A stretch of 60,000 nt of DNA from Symsagittifera roscoffensis (Eukaryota > Xenacoelomorpha > Acoela > Convolutidae): contig NC_087069.1 of the NCBI RefSeq assembly GCF_963678635.1, forward strand, positions 21,366,660 through 21,426,659, given 5' to 3'. Of this stretch, positions 21,736 through 32,867 are shown one piece after another (position 1 is the stretch's first letter; each line of letters begins with the position of its first letter). The notes under the pieces were generated by a model, which worked only from the letters and a program-made list of their open reading frames with translations, did no database searches and was not told the origin of the DNA. The position numbers and the translations under genes are program-made.

Positions 21736-23877
21736 CTATACTGGTAGCTTCCGCAGCTTCGCGACTGGGCGTACGTATTCACCAGTTGTGGTCTTCACTT
21801 TTACCACTCGAACAATTGAGTCATTTCCAGGATAAATTTCTATGATTCGTCCAGTTTTCCATTCTAGCGGTCGTTCATTGTCTTCGGCAAGTAGGACTAG
21901 GTTGCCAACTTTGAATTCTGGGCCATCCGTGAACCATTTTTTCCGTATTTGTAGCGTTATGAGATAATCCCTTTTCCAAACTTTCCAGAAATCCTTGATC
22001 ATATTCTGTAATAGTCGATATCGTACAATGGTTGAAACTTGGATGTCCGCAGAGGGAAGAGTTAGCAATGATTCCCCTATCAGAAAATGAGTGGGTGTCA
22101 GCGGAGTTGGGTCGTTAGGATCACTTGACATTGGATACAATGGTCGTGAATTTAAGACAGCTTCAATTTGATTAAGAATTGTAAGAAATTCTTCAAAACT
22201 GAGACGTTGCAGTCCTATAACTTTTCGCATATGTCTTTTCATACTTTTTACAGCTGCTTCCCAGAGTCCTCCGAAGTGAGGAGCACGAGGAGGGATGGTG
22301 ACCCATTCAGTTCCTTGGCTATTGACGAAACTAACAACTGATTTGTCCGTTCCATTTTTGTCGAGCAGTTCCTTGATTTTGATCAGATCATTTCGAGCCC
22401 CGATAAAATTGCTTCCATTGTCACTTAAGATCTTCTCAGGTTTGCCACGGCGTGCAGTAAATCGTTTCAATGAAAGGATGCATGCTTCTTTGGTTAGACG
22501 AGTAACCATTTCCAAATGAATAGCTTTTGTCGCGAGACAAACAAAGACGGCAACATAAATTTTTGAGACCTCTGCTTCCTTATTTTCAAAGGGACCAGCA
22601 AAGTCTATTCCACATTGAGCAAATGGTTTTGCGGTTGTTATTCTTTCTGTAGGAAGATCAGCCATGAATTGAGAAGTAGGTTGCTGACTAAATCGGACAC
22701 ATCTCATGCATCTTCTAATGAACTGTCGAACTAGATCACGGCCTCCGATTATCCAAATTTCCTCTCTCATTGTGTTCAGTACTAATTGCCCCCCGCCATG
22801 AAGAGTATCTTCATGATATTTGCGTATAAGTAGGGATACTAAATCAGATTTTTTTGAAACGAGCATTGGAAAATTCTTGTCTGTTGGGTAGTTCGATTGT
22901 GAAAGTCTGCCTCCAACTCTTAGTAGATCGTAATCCTTGTCGAAAAACGGACTAAGATTGAGTAGATTCGATGTTTTACTCAGCTCCCTTTTCACCTTCA
23001 GACAATTTAGCTCTGATTTGAAGTTTATTTCTTGGTCTAAACGAAGAATTAGCATTTTTGCCATGATTCTATTTTTAGAACTAAGACAATCTTCTTCAAG
23101 TTGTACATCAGATGTCCGCTTAGATCTGAGCCGCTTCCGATAGTTTGTCGATATTCTATGCTTAAGATGTTGAACAAATGATAGTACATAGCATGCGATG
23201 CGTACTGTCTTGTTCCAAGTGCTGTAGTCCTTTAAACGAAAAATTCCATCCGTCATTTCGTTTTGAGCATGATTTGCGAGAACAGTTCGAATTTGTTCAC
23301 TTTCTGCATTAGTCTTGGCTTTGACGGTTCGTTTTTCAGGTGCTTCAACTAGAGATAGTTGTAGGTTGGGCCAGTGCCTTTCATCCTTGGTCAGCCAATC
23401 TGGTCCATTCCACCAGAGTGAGGAAGATATTAATGTGTCAGCTAATACACCACGAGAGGCTAAATCAGCTGGATTTACTGCTGTTGACACGTGTTTCCAA
23501 TCACTTCTGGGTAGGGTCTCTTGTATTTGTGAAACTCTGTTTGCAACAAAAGTGTTCCACGTTCTTGGAAGTTGAGCAAGCCATTGCAAGACAATTGTTG
23601 AATCAGTCCAGGCGTGTGAAGTTATCTTGAGATTTGTTTTCCTCAAAATTGAATGAACTGATTTAAGAAGTTTGGTAGCTAAACTTGCACCGCAGAGCTC
23701 TAATTTGGGAACAGAGATTGCTTTGACCGGAGCAACCTTTGTTTTGGAGGTCAGTAGATACGCAAAAGTTTTGCCATCATCATTGGTAATTCTTCCATAG
23801 ATTGCGGCTGCATATGCTTTTTCGGAAGCATCAAAGAATACGTGAAGTTGAACCTCCTTTATTGGATGTGAGCTCAT
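21736..23877 (-). CDS. BEL/Pao RNase H-integrase part of pol
   Basis: This 713-codon frame (from its first ATG) continues the gag-RT frame after the TAG at 23890-23892. In fact the four codons before the ATG are in frame too. RNase H: FFDAS (D16), LELCGA (E60), WTDSTIV (D92). Integrase: HHCC finger with H355, H360, C390 and C393, then the catalytic triad in CGIDFAGPF (D425), LSDNGSNF (D486) and GGLWEAAV (E540), followed by the BEL-type C-terminal domain ending VRPVAKLRKLPV. Nothing in the catalytic set is missing. Function: degrading the RNA-DNA hybrid and inserting the cDNA. It is probably expressed as one polyprotein with the upstream frame if the stop is absent or read through. Confidence 0.93.
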   Translation of the reverse strand: MSSHPIKEVQLHVFFDASEKAYAAAIYGRITNDDGKTFAYLLTSKTKVAPVKAISVPKLELCGASLATKLLKSVHSILRKTNLKITSHAWTDSTIVLQWLAQLPRTWNTFVANRVSQIQETLPRSDWKHVSTAVNPADLASRGVLADTLISSSLWWNGPDWLTKDERHWPNLQLSLVEAPEKRTVKAKTNAESEQIRTVLANHAQNEMTDGIFRLKDYSTWNKTVRIACYVLSFVQHLKHRISTNYRKRLRSKRTSDVQLEEDCLSSKNRIMAKMLILRLDQEINFKSELNCLKVKRELSKTSNLLNLSPFFDKDYDLLRVGGRLSQSNYPTDKNFPMLVSKKSDLVSLLIRKYHEDTLHGGGQLVLNTMREEIWIIGGRDLVRQFIRRCMRCVRFSQQPTSQFMADLPTERITTAKPFAQCGIDFAGPFENKEAEVSKIYVAVFVCLATKAIHLEMVTRLTKEACILSLKRFTARRGKPEKILSDNGSNFIGARNDLIKIKELLDKNGTDKSVVSFVNSQGTEWVTIPPRAPHFGGLWEAAVKSMKRHMRKVIGLQRLSFEEFLTILNQIEAVLNSRPLYPMSSDPNDPTPLTPTHFLIGESLLTLPSADIQVSTIVRYRLLQNMIKDFWKVWKRDYLITLQIRKKWFTDGPEFKVGNLVLLAEDNERPLEWKTGRIIEIYPGNDSIVRVVKVKTTTGEYVRPVAKLRKLPV

Positions 23878-23889
23878 AGATCTTGGTAT

Positions 23890-26800
23890 CTATAGTTCCA
23901 GTAGTTGAGGCAATGTTCCGGTGAGCTCATACCATTTTTCCTTGGTTTTCTGATTTACTTCAGAATCCCAATCAAAACCTTGGACCCATAGCTGTTGCAT
24001 GAGACATTTGAAATTGATGATGAATGGAGCTAGCCATACCATCGGATCAAACAATTTTGAAACTGTGGACAGAAGAGTCCTCTTTGTCAGCAGTTTCAGC
24101 TCTGGTAAGGCAGTTGAAAAACAAAAGATGTCCTTATTGGGCTTCCTACTGACTCCTAGCGCCTTGATTTTGTATTCGTCAGAGAAAAGTTCCAGCACAT
24201 CCGATTTTTCGCGGAGATGTTCTGGCAATCCTTCAATTATTTTAGCATTGCTTGAAGTCCATTTTCGTAGAGGGAATTCATAAGAGTTCAGCTCTTCGCA
24301 TAAAACAGAGATGAGTCTTTCTGCTTCATGCTTATCATTAGCGCCACCAAGAAAGTCGTCTATATAGAAACAATTTTTGAGACTTTCTTTGATCATTGGG
24401 TTCTTAGATTGATTTGCTACTTCATTGAGGCATCTTGTTGAGTAAAACGCTGACGAAACTATTCCATATGTAACACGTGTCATCCTGAGATGCTTGATTT
24501 CATCCGATTTATTTGATCTCCAAAGTATGCGATGGAAATCCTTCGATTTGTCCTCTAGAGCAACTTGTCGGTACATTTTTGCGATATCTGCTGACAAAGC
24601 AATTGGGTAGAACCTGAAGCGCATGATTATCGAGTAGAGGTCGTCTTGTACCGTGGGACCAACCATCAAAGTGTCGTTGAGTGATTGTCCGGTTGATGTT
24701 GTTGCAGATCCGTCGAAAACTACACGTAGCTTTGTGGTAGTAGAATCTTCCTTGAAAACGCAGTGATGTGGCAGATAATATACGCTATCAACTGGCTTTT
24801 CAATTTCTCCAGGTGGTATGTACTCCATATGCCCCATATCAAGAAATTCGTCTATGAATGCGGTATAGCGATCTTTTAGTTCTGGATTCTGTTCCAGTCG
24901 TCGCTCGAGAGAATTGAATCTGCGTTTTGCTTGTGCTAAACTGTCGCCAAGTTGACTATTGGGCTTGAAAGGCAGCTGCACGGTGAGTCGTCCATTTTGT
25001 AGTATGGTTGTTTCCTTAAAGTGAGATTCACATCGATCTTCTTCTGTTGTTGTCTTTTTGAAATCAGGAATTTCTTCTAGTTCCCAAAATTTCCTTAGAC
25101 TATCGTCAATAGACACATGAAATGACTTGAAGAAGGTTGTTGGAGGACCGGGTGTTCTGCCGCTAATCATCCAACCAAATAGAGTGTCACGTGCATAAAG
25201 CTTGTCTGTAAGCTTAATCTTTTCGCAGCCAACAATGTCGTTGTAGACATCACAGCCTAGGATTATATCGATTTCCTGTGGTTTGTCAAAGTCTGGGTCC
25301 GAGAGCTTAAGACCTGTGATATCCAAACTGTTCGGTATATTCACCCGTTCTCTGGGCAGGTAGCCAGAAAGTTTTTGAAGAGTAAAGGCTTCAATATGTA
25401 GAGATTGATTCTGAGAATCCTTTGTTTCCAGATTGACAGAAACAGATTTCACAGTTTTTGCTCCTCCGCCAACTCGAGATAGTTGAAGAGTCAATTTCTT
25501 GATTGGTAGCTTGAGTCGGTTAGCACAGCTGGTTGTAACGAAACTGCATTCAGATCCGCTGTCCAGTAAGGCTCGACAATTGTGATAACCGCCATTTGCA
25601 GTTTTCACCTCAATTAGTACAGTTCCCGGTATGGTAGTGGCACTGGTAGTACCCCCATGACCCGCAAACTTATTTTCAGGTCCTGGTTGCTTGTTTGGGT
25701 CTGTATGGATGTGAAGTAACGTGTGATGACCCTTTCGACAGGTTTGGCACGTTGACTTCGACTTGCACTCATGATTTTGGTGTCCAAGGGACAGGCAATT
25801 GAAGCATAATCGCTTTGATTTGGCTTCTTGTCTTCTATTGGAAATAGACATTTCCTGAATTTTTGTGCATTGATACACGCGGTGATCACCACTGCAGCAT
25901 GGGCAGATGATCGTCTTAGCAGAGTTCGTGTGGTATGTCTGTACCTTGTCATCTTTCTTAGAGTTTCCAGATTGGTCTGAACTTCCTTGATGATTTTTTC
26001 TATGAATTGAAGGTAACTGGAGGTCCTTCGTTGCTTCTAGGGCGCGAGATCGTTTTTCCAAGAACTTCTTCATCTTCTTGATTTTTGGCATGTCACTTCC
26101 CGCGCAGGAAAATTCCCATTGTCTTCTAGTTTCAGGATCTAATTTCTTGGCCAAAACGTGAACCCAGATCAAATCGCATTGATCAATTTTTAGTCCAAGT
26201 CCTGTCAGTGCCATCGTGTTTTCCGTGCAGGTGTTAATCAAGCGACGTATTGCAGCGGATGACTCATGCTTCATTGGAGTGAATTCAAAAATTGCTTCCA
26301 AGTGAGCGTGTGAGATCATCTTGACATCAGCATATCGATCCTTTAGAAGTTCCCTTGCGACTGAGTAGTTCGCGTTTGTAATAGGCAAGTGGGATAGCAA
26401 ACGGAACGGTTCATCCTTGAGGGCACCTTTTAGGTATTGCAGTTTCTGAACATCAGAGAGCGATGCATTTGAGTGAACTGCTCCATCAAAGGAATCTAAG
26501 AAAGGTAGCCATTGATCATACCTTCCGCTAAATGTTGGCGAATTCAGTTTCGGCAACTTCAGGCAAGTATCTTGGTTTCGGCCAGCACCACGTTGGGAAG
26601 TGGATTTGTAGGATCCTGTTCCGCTTGCGCAGTCGTCATCTTTGACCGATTCAGCTGAATGTTTTCCTCGGTCATCTAACATAGTTGTGATCATTTCCAT
26701 CAAACAATTTATTTGAAGGTAGATTTTCTCAGCTTCTTCCAATTCAACTTCAAGTGCATCTTCATCATCGTTTAGAACATTTGAAATTTGCTGATTAAGC

Positions 26801-27012
26801 TCTTCCAGTTCCTTTTTCTTTCGTTCGCACATCGTGAGATTGGCCTTGAGAGTTCCAATTTCCTTGTAGGTTAGAGCAGATGCCTCTTTGTTGAAGATTG
26901 CTGAGACGGCATTTTCCGATCGGGTAATGACACCGATGTTAGCACTTCTTGATCGCTTCAAAGCAGGAAGAGTGAGCGTCACGTTGCTCATGTCACTAGC
27001 AGGTGATGACAT
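23890..27012 (-). CDS. BEL/Pao gag-protease-reverse transcriptase
   Basis: A 1040-codon frame starts 61 bp after the 5' LTR. The gag region (residues 1-about 360) ends with Cys/His knuckles (CPCCSGDHRVYQC about 370-382, CFNCLSLGHQNHEC 403-416, CQTCRKGHH 422-430). The protease has LLDSGS (D484), the DSGS form seen in BEL/Pao. RT has KLRVVFDGSA (761-770), LSADIAKMYRQV (catalytic D809) and FYIDDFLGG (882-890, YIDD variant of YxDD). The frame ends at TAG 23890-23892, but IPRS and RNase H follow in the same frame. This is the usual BEL/Pao order interrupted by one stop. Confidence 0.95.
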   Translation of the reverse strand: MSSPASDMSNVTLTLPALKRSRSANIGVITRSENAVSAIFNKEASALTYKEIGTLKANLTMCERKKKELEELNQQISNVLNDDEDALEVELEEAEKIYLQINCLMEMITTMLDDRGKHSAESVKDDDCASGTGSYKSTSQRGAGRNQDTCLKLPKLNSPTFSGRYDQWLPFLDSFDGAVHSNASLSDVQKLQYLKGALKDEPFRLLSHLPITNANYSVARELLKDRYADVKMISHAHLEAIFEFTPMKHESSAAIRRLINTCTENTMALTGLGLKIDQCDLIWVHVLAKKLDPETRRQWEFSCAGSDMPKIKKMKKFLEKRSRALEATKDLQLPSIHRKNHQGSSDQSGNSKKDDKVQTYHTNSAKTIICPCCSGDHRVYQCTKIQEMSISNRRQEAKSKRLCFNCLSLGHQNHECKSKSTCQTCRKGHHTLLHIHTDPNKQPGPENKFAGHGGTTSATTIPGTVLIEVKTANGGYHNCRALLDSGSECSFVTTSCANRLKLPIKKLTLQLSRVGGGAKTVKSVSVNLETKDSQNQSLHIEAFTLQKLSGYLPRERVNIPNSLDITGLKLSDPDFDKPQEIDIILGCDVYNDIVGCEKIKLTDKLYARDTLFGWMISGRTPGPPTTFFKSFHVSIDDSLRKFWELEEIPDFKKTTTEEDRCESHFKETTILQNGRLTVQLPFKPNSQLGDSLAQAKRRFNSLERRLEQNPELKDRYTAFIDEFLDMGHMEYIPPGEIEKPVDSVYYLPHHCVFKEDSTTTKLRVVFDGSATTSTGQSLNDTLMVGPTVQDDLYSIIMRFRFYPIALSADIAKMYRQVALEDKSKDFHRILWRSNKSDEIKHLRMTRVTYGIVSSAFYSTRCLNEVANQSKNPMIKESLKNCFYIDDFLGGANDKHEAERLISVLCEELNSYEFPLRKWTSSNAKIIEGLPEHLREKSDVLELFSDEYKIKALGVSRKPNKDIFCFSTALPELKLLTKRTLLSTVSKLFDPMVWLAPFIINFKCLMQQLWVQGFDWDSEVNQKTKEKWYELTGTLPQLLEL

Positions 27013-27072
27013 TTTTAACTTTCCTCTTTGTTTCTAATCTTTGGTTCGTTCGTGAGTCGCGTTGCACAAAAA

Positions 27073-27273
27073 TGTTGTGCAGCAAAAGTTGGGAAATGAA
27101 AAATCACCAATCAGACTGAATAAAACTAGTGATTCGCAAAGAGTGTAAATATTTCACGAGTTATAGATAGAAGTCAATTGATTTTTGTAAAAATGCGGTT
27201 TTAAATAAGTAAATCAGTTCAATTGTAGATTTAGTTCAAGTAGAAAGCTGAAAAGTTTTTTTAGGCTTCAACA
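27073..27273 (-). repeat. 5' LTR of the BEL/Pao element
   Basis: This 201-bp LTR has TGTTGTGCAGC...GGCTTCAACA on the plus strand and is followed by the target duplication. The sequence between this LTR and gag (27013-27072) should hold the primer-binding site; in element sense it begins TTTTTGTGCAACGCGACTC, but I cannot name the tRNA. Confidence 0.95.
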
Positions 27274-27278
27274 GTCCC

Positions 27279-29050
27279 TACATCACATTATCCAGTCAAA
27301 ATCCTCGGAATTTTCTAGATATGGAAGCTTAAAGTATAATATGGATAGAATCAAAGAGAGTCAAATTACTGGGAATCAAGCCAACCAAATTGAGAAAACT
27401 AACACCTGCATAGAAAACCGGAGTTGAAACTAACACCTGCACAGAAAACCGGAGTTGAAACTAACACCTGCACAGAAAACCGGAGTTGAAAGTGACTCAA
27501 AAAGACTGACCTGATATGAGGCTGCGGGTCTATCATATACTTATATAAAGCTGCGCTTTGTTCCCTTGGCTTGCATAATAGAAACTTTCTTCGAAAGTAG
27601 TTTTTATCATTAATCGTGCCGAGTACACAGGCAGCGTTCGCAGCGTGCTTGAGAAAACTACCTGCACTGAGTTCCTCGGTACACGTGCACAAGTTCTTAC
27701 AAAAATTATTCAGAAAAATCTTTGCTAAGGCCGGCGGCACCCTGCACTTCAAAAGCTATTAGTTGAAAAAAAAAATCCATTATTAATTGAATCTCTATCT
27801 TTGTTCAAATGATTGCACTTGTAATAGTCGCCTACTTAAGTAACATATGAGGTTAAAGAAAAATATTCCCTATAACCATCGGCTCATGAGTCAGGGACAC
27901 TGTCTCTTGTGTTTATCTACCAATTCGGTTCACTTATGTAATGAGACTAAAACCATAGTTACAGCTTAAAAGCCACTACCAAAATACTCCCTCCCCCACT
28001 CTAGAAAATAAGAACGTCCCCATACTTAGGTCTCAAAATACCGAAAATACGCGATCGCAATTAAAACAGGTTCTGAACAGTAAGTACAGTTACTTTTTAA
28101 TAGACGGTGGAACTTTGATCCATTTCAGACGGATCAACCTAAACTCTCCTTACCTCAACATAACAATTATTTAACACACTCAAGAAAACCAAATTGGGTA
28201 CTCACATACCAGCACACTCGAGAATTGGAGTAAATAAATTAACGAGCGACTCTAGCATAAAAACTTGAGAGTTTTGCTATTAATAAATTCCAGCAAGGGA
28301 AAAGAGTTTTCACTTGAGAACCAAAGGTTTTGGTTGGACCATTGGGAGACTTTGGTTGTCCACCTTTCTACCGAAGGGTCACTCTGGTCCACTTCGAATA
28401 AATGATTTCTTCTTTCGCAATCGTTCTGTTTCCTATTTCAGGATAGGACAGCTCTACTCTTGTTTGATTTACATCTGGAAATTGCGAATAGCAATTTGCC
28501 GCTACGTTTTTCAACTACTTTCCCGCGATGGTAGTTCGGTTGTTCTGATCTTGCATTTCTGAGATTTTCAGTTGTCGCGAGAAAGTTGAGCATGACAGTC
28601 TCAGTTCGAATTTTTGAAAAATTACATTTCACCCCAAAATTACGTTGTTCGTATTTCTCAAGGTCAAACTTCCAAAAATGACCGAATGGCACATACTCCC
28701 GGGACTCAAATTCGATGTCCTCATCGCGTGATGCCGTCTGCCAGTGAGTCCCCGGATTGCTGAGTGTTGCTCAAGATACAGTGCCAGTGGTCATTTACAG
28801 AAGTTTGAAGCAGATTTTATCTTTATCTACACCCCAAAATTCACAACCATATAAATATGCCACACTATCGCTGAACAGCGTTCGAAAATTGCATATACCT
28901 GCACCCTAAACCTCCGCTTTTGAAGCTGATGATTAAAAACTATTTTGTCCTATCCAATCGGAAAATTGTCTTGCAGCATTTCGAGTTATATAAAAATTAT
29001 AGCATATTAATAACAATACTTCGTTTCGTTAAAATTTCTTCTTTGTGACC
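27279..29050. other. Intergenic, minisatellite but no supported gene
   Basis: Host sequence right of the BEL insertion with short open stretches on both strands and no recognisable protein. It contains the 31-bp repeat at 27400-27492. Confidence 0.5.
27400..27492 (+). repeat. 31-bp minisatellite, three copies
   Basis: The unit contains ACACCTGCACAGAAAACCGG followed by AGTTGAAACTA. The three units are nearly identical; the first has T for C in GCATAG. Confidence 0.85.
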
Positions 29051-30361
29051 TCAGATTTTATCCGAGTTCACACTCGAGCCCTTTTCCTTCCTTCTCACTT
29101 TTATCATTTTATTGTCAGTTTGTTGTTCCAGAGAAGAGCTGTCTTTACGTTCATCATCTTTGGTTTTCTGCTCTGTTTCTCGCAGCTTAATCATCTTGTC
29201 CAACAACTCTTTTCTCGCCTTTTCATCCAGTCCGGTGCCCATCAGAACTGGTTCCCCGAACATCACCACTGTGTCCCATAGTTCTTCTTTGAAACTCTCC
29301 AGTGTGTGGTCGGTCCCTTCTTTCTGGTTAAATTCACTCAAGAATTCTAGCCACATCTTCTCATCCAGCGTACTCAATAAGATCCATTTATTGCCCTCGA
29401 AGGCATTCTTCTTACTCTCTTTGGCACTCAAGAGAATCATCCCCATTTTGGAGGTCTCGCTGCTCAAGGGTAGCTCCAGGTTTTGTCGAGGGGATGACGT
29501 CAGGGGTGGTGTAGCCGTGTTCGCCCAATAGTCTTCACTCAAGTCTTGCAGCAGTTCCTGAGTGGTAAAATCCTTCTCCGCTGGTTGCGGCTCGGGTGTG
29601 TTTCCCATCTCCATCTCTTCTCCTGCTTCTCTGAGAGTCTCATCCATGCTCTTCCCTTCTCACTCAGCTCGCCTTCTCTCAAGCACGTCTCTAAACCTCG
29701 TCTCCACGGGACCGCTTCTCTTATCTCCTGGGGTGCCCACTGACAGGGGTGAGGGTGTAGCTGGGTCCTACTTTTTGTATTCCGTCAGGGCTACATACAA
29801 GGAGCCCGCTGCGTCCAGCTTTTTCTCTTCTTGCTTCAGTTCCACTTGCTATAGTCCGTAGGGCGCCCGGTACTTTCTCGTGGCGATCTTGATCTCATCT
29901 TTCAAGGCTATGTGTCCTTCCTCCACAACCATTCTTCCATCATCCCAAATCTGCAATATGTTCTCCAGATACATTTGATCGAGCGTTCACAAGATGTCCT
30001 GAACCTCGAACTTTGGAGGCATTGGGCCCCTCATCTTTTTTGCCTGTGTTGTCCACGAGTTTATCTTAATATCGCACGTGTGGAAATAAACTGCTGCTGT
30101 ATATCCGGCAAACACGGGATCGCAGCCATCGGTGAACTCCCTCTGCTGCTTTTCCACTGCAGCTCTGGCGTCCCAGGATGGGACTACCAGAGGGCTATTC
30201 ATCCCCAGGGTCATTCTCCTGACTGTCGGGAACTCGGGGACTACGGTGGGCAAAATTTCCTTCTCCAGAGTCATCTCTTGCTCCTTTTTCACCAACTCGA
30301 AGCTCCCCTTCCACGCTGGGATTCTCAAGATTTCTCTCCTATCTGCCGTTAAAGGATTCAA
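29051..30361 (-). pseudogene. Second coding block, C-terminal polyprotein segments
   Basis: Open pieces 29987-30361 and 29051-29647 continue one another across stops near 29985 and 29841-29870 (TGA and TAG) and a frameshift near 29765. The text is charged, with a VRRMTLGMNSPLVVPSWDAR-like segment and an acidic tail. Similar segments accompany this retroelement family as I remember it, but no named domain is seen. Confidence 0.5.
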
Positions 30362-30395
30362 TTTCTAAAACTTGGGGTAAGTTTCAATGGGACCT

Positions 30396-32850
30396 TCACG
30401 CTCCCCCCATTCTGCATTGTAGCTGTCCCCGGAAATTAGACACCATTAACTCGGGATCCTTTATCTTCCCGAAGAGCACTGTATCACTTATCCGTGCCCT
30501 CAGCACCTCGTGTCGGCACCAATTCAACGCCGTCCCATTTAGTACGCTTATGAGGCTCACGTGCACCACTGAATTGCGATATGCCGCCACGAGAGGATCC
30601 GGAATGGCATACATCACCGCTGGCCCGTAGATACAGGTTACGACCTCCTCAAGCCCCCTGATCACTCCCAACGGATCAGATTTCATGGCCAAGCACAGGT
30701 CAGTCAGCAGAGGGATACCACCATTTGCCTCTTCCCCATGGGCTCCCCATAATTCATCAACTGATTAAATGCCACCAATTCACCATAAGTCAAGAGCACA
30801 TGCGCCAGGTACCCGTCAACCCGAAGCGTCTCTACTCCTCTGCTGAACATGTATGCTGGACCCATGTTAAACAGGTACCTGAGATAAACCAATTACAAAG
30901 CCAGCAAGAGATTTATAGGCATATTAATTAGCTCTTGCACAAAGGCTTCAAAGATGGTGTCCTTTGCGTAGAACACTTTAGCCATGTACTTCTTCTCCTA
31001 ACAAGGACTCAAGAATCTCAGGATTTCGTGATCTTTCCTCGTTCTCAGCTCGTCTCTGGCATGCTCTCTCCAGAAGCCATCGAAGGTGAACTCGTTGGCC
31101 GCTGTGACGAATCTCCCCACCGTCATCTCCTTGCTCTCTGCCACCTCCAGCTGCCCCTCAAGAAACTCCCATATCTGCTTGACGAGAGGTGGAGCATTCT
31201 CCCGCGTCTTGTCTATAGCATTCTTGAGCCTTGGGGTCAGTAACGGCCACCTGCCTCTCTCTTGTGTCAGACGGTATGCCATCGCTTCTAATTGCTTCTC
31301 GGCTGCAGCCACATTTCTCCTTTCATTGCTTGGTCCCCTCGCCTTGCCGGTGGAGCTTGTGATTGTCAGATCCATACCTCGGAACCACAGGCTGGCTGTT
31401 AGGTGGCTTATTATTGGGTGATCATCCCCTCTGTCCGGACTTAACTTCAATTGTCAAGCAAATTTCGAAATCTCAAGTAATAGGACCTCGTCCATCACAA
31501 TGAGGTTGTCTGCCAGATCGTAGAATCCCCTCAAGGCATGAGATACGTCCGCCCATGCCGCTGCCAATTCCGACTTCAGAAGTCTCAAGTTCGTAGGTTC
31601 CAGCTCTCAATTAGGGGCTGCCATCAACACCCGCCACTCGTTCCCCTCCGCTATGAGGATCAAGATAGCGTTTACAAATTGCAAAGCCGGCGGCATGCTT
31701 GCGTAGCCCGGTGAAGTTGTAAACGCTACTTTTGTCTTGGCTCCGAATCGAGTAGTCACATTCTCTTGCACCTCATTTATCGCCGCAAACAATGTCTGGA
31801 TAGCTTCTCAGACCATCTTGGGCACCGGTGCATCACTTTTCAGATGCTCCAGAAGCCCAGCCGCATGCAAGTGATCGTTCATTCCAGTAAACAGCAGCAG
31901 CTCCGGTTCGGTTCACAACGCATTTCTGATTTGATTGCCACCACCAGAGTCAGCATCTGGTTCAATTCCGCACCAGGCAGCAGGTATACTAGGGTCTCTG
32001 GCCAGAACAGCTTCGGAGACGTCCCCTCGAAATCGGAGCTCGCCACGATGACTACTCTTGCGGCTCCTGTATCCGATCTATCGTACACCACCAAGGTTTT
32101 GGCCATTGTGCTTTCCCACAGGGTCTTCCGCATCTTGAATCGTTTGCTAGCTTTCGGCCTTCCTAGGCAGCATCTGGGAGTCCCATGTCTATCGGCTCCA
32201 GTAACTTGTCTACTACTCTCAGCTGTGCAGGAGTAGCCATTCTGATTCTCGCTCCGCTCTTTTGGTGTTTGGGGGTTTCTACGATGAGCCCTGGACTCCC
32301 CAACAGCTTGAGTAGCTTATAGTGGATCGGTCCTATTACTGATTTCAGAGGAATCCCGTCAGATCCGCCGTCTCCATCATCCTCGCTCTCGAGAAGTGTG
32401 TCTCATGGGCCTTCAACCAATTCACACAATGGTGTCGACTCAAGTCTTCATGTGACACGTACTTGAGCCCCAGGGTCTCCGCCAACTCTTGTCTGCATTC
32501 CAGATCTTCTAGGTCTATTTCCTTTATTCTCTCCAGATATCGTTTCCGGCTCGTCTCCGTCGGTTTTTCCACCCATTGTGATCCACTACCACTACCGATG
32601 ATACCACCGAGCTTTGGGGCGTGGACGATTCTATTTCTTCGGCCTCCATCGTCGTGGACCCTGGTAGCCTGGTCCGGCTACTCTTTGAGCTGTCTCTTGA
32701 ATCGAGTCTCACTTCCAGGCGATTGGACAGGGATCTTGTGGCAAAGAAAGGGGGCACAGGGGGTGGACCGAAGTTGAATTGACCCAATTCCAGCAGATCC
32801 GCTTCCAGTGTATTTATGTGTTTCTGGAAGACGCCATTAAGCCATTCCAC
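30396..32850 (-). pseudogene. Second coding block, middle polyprotein segments of unknown function
   Basis: Open minus-strand pieces at 32524-32850, 32345-32572, 31879-32133, 31607-31792, 30998-31450, 30704-30892 and 30396-30692 follow one another with frame changes. An example is the shift near 30700 between KRQMVVSL and CLAMKSDPLG. The text looks like real former protein (for example NMGPAYMFSRGVETLRVDG). No domain is recognised with confidence. Confidence 0.5.
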
Positions 32851-32867
32851 ACCTTTAGGCCTATCAA

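Larger units (their letters stand above)
19906..27278 (-). mobile_element. Complete BEL/Pao LTR retrotransposon with 5-bp target duplication
   Basis: The element proper is 19911-27273 (7363 bp) on the minus strand, bracketed by GTCCC at 19906-19910 and 27274-27278. The order in its own 5'-3' direction is LTR, a leader of about 60 bp, gag-protease-RT, in-frame TAG, RNase H-integrase, about 600 bp non-coding, an antisense gene, polypurine tract, LTR. The two LTRs differ by only a few substitutions and indels, so the insertion is fairly recent. Apart from one stop codon the polyprotein is open with its catalytic residues present. There is no env-like frame in the sense direction. Confidence 0.95.

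Noticed and set aside
27013-27072. Named tRNA primer for the BEL/Pao element
   Set aside because: The leader sequence does not show an exact TGG-starting match to a tRNA end that I can identify.
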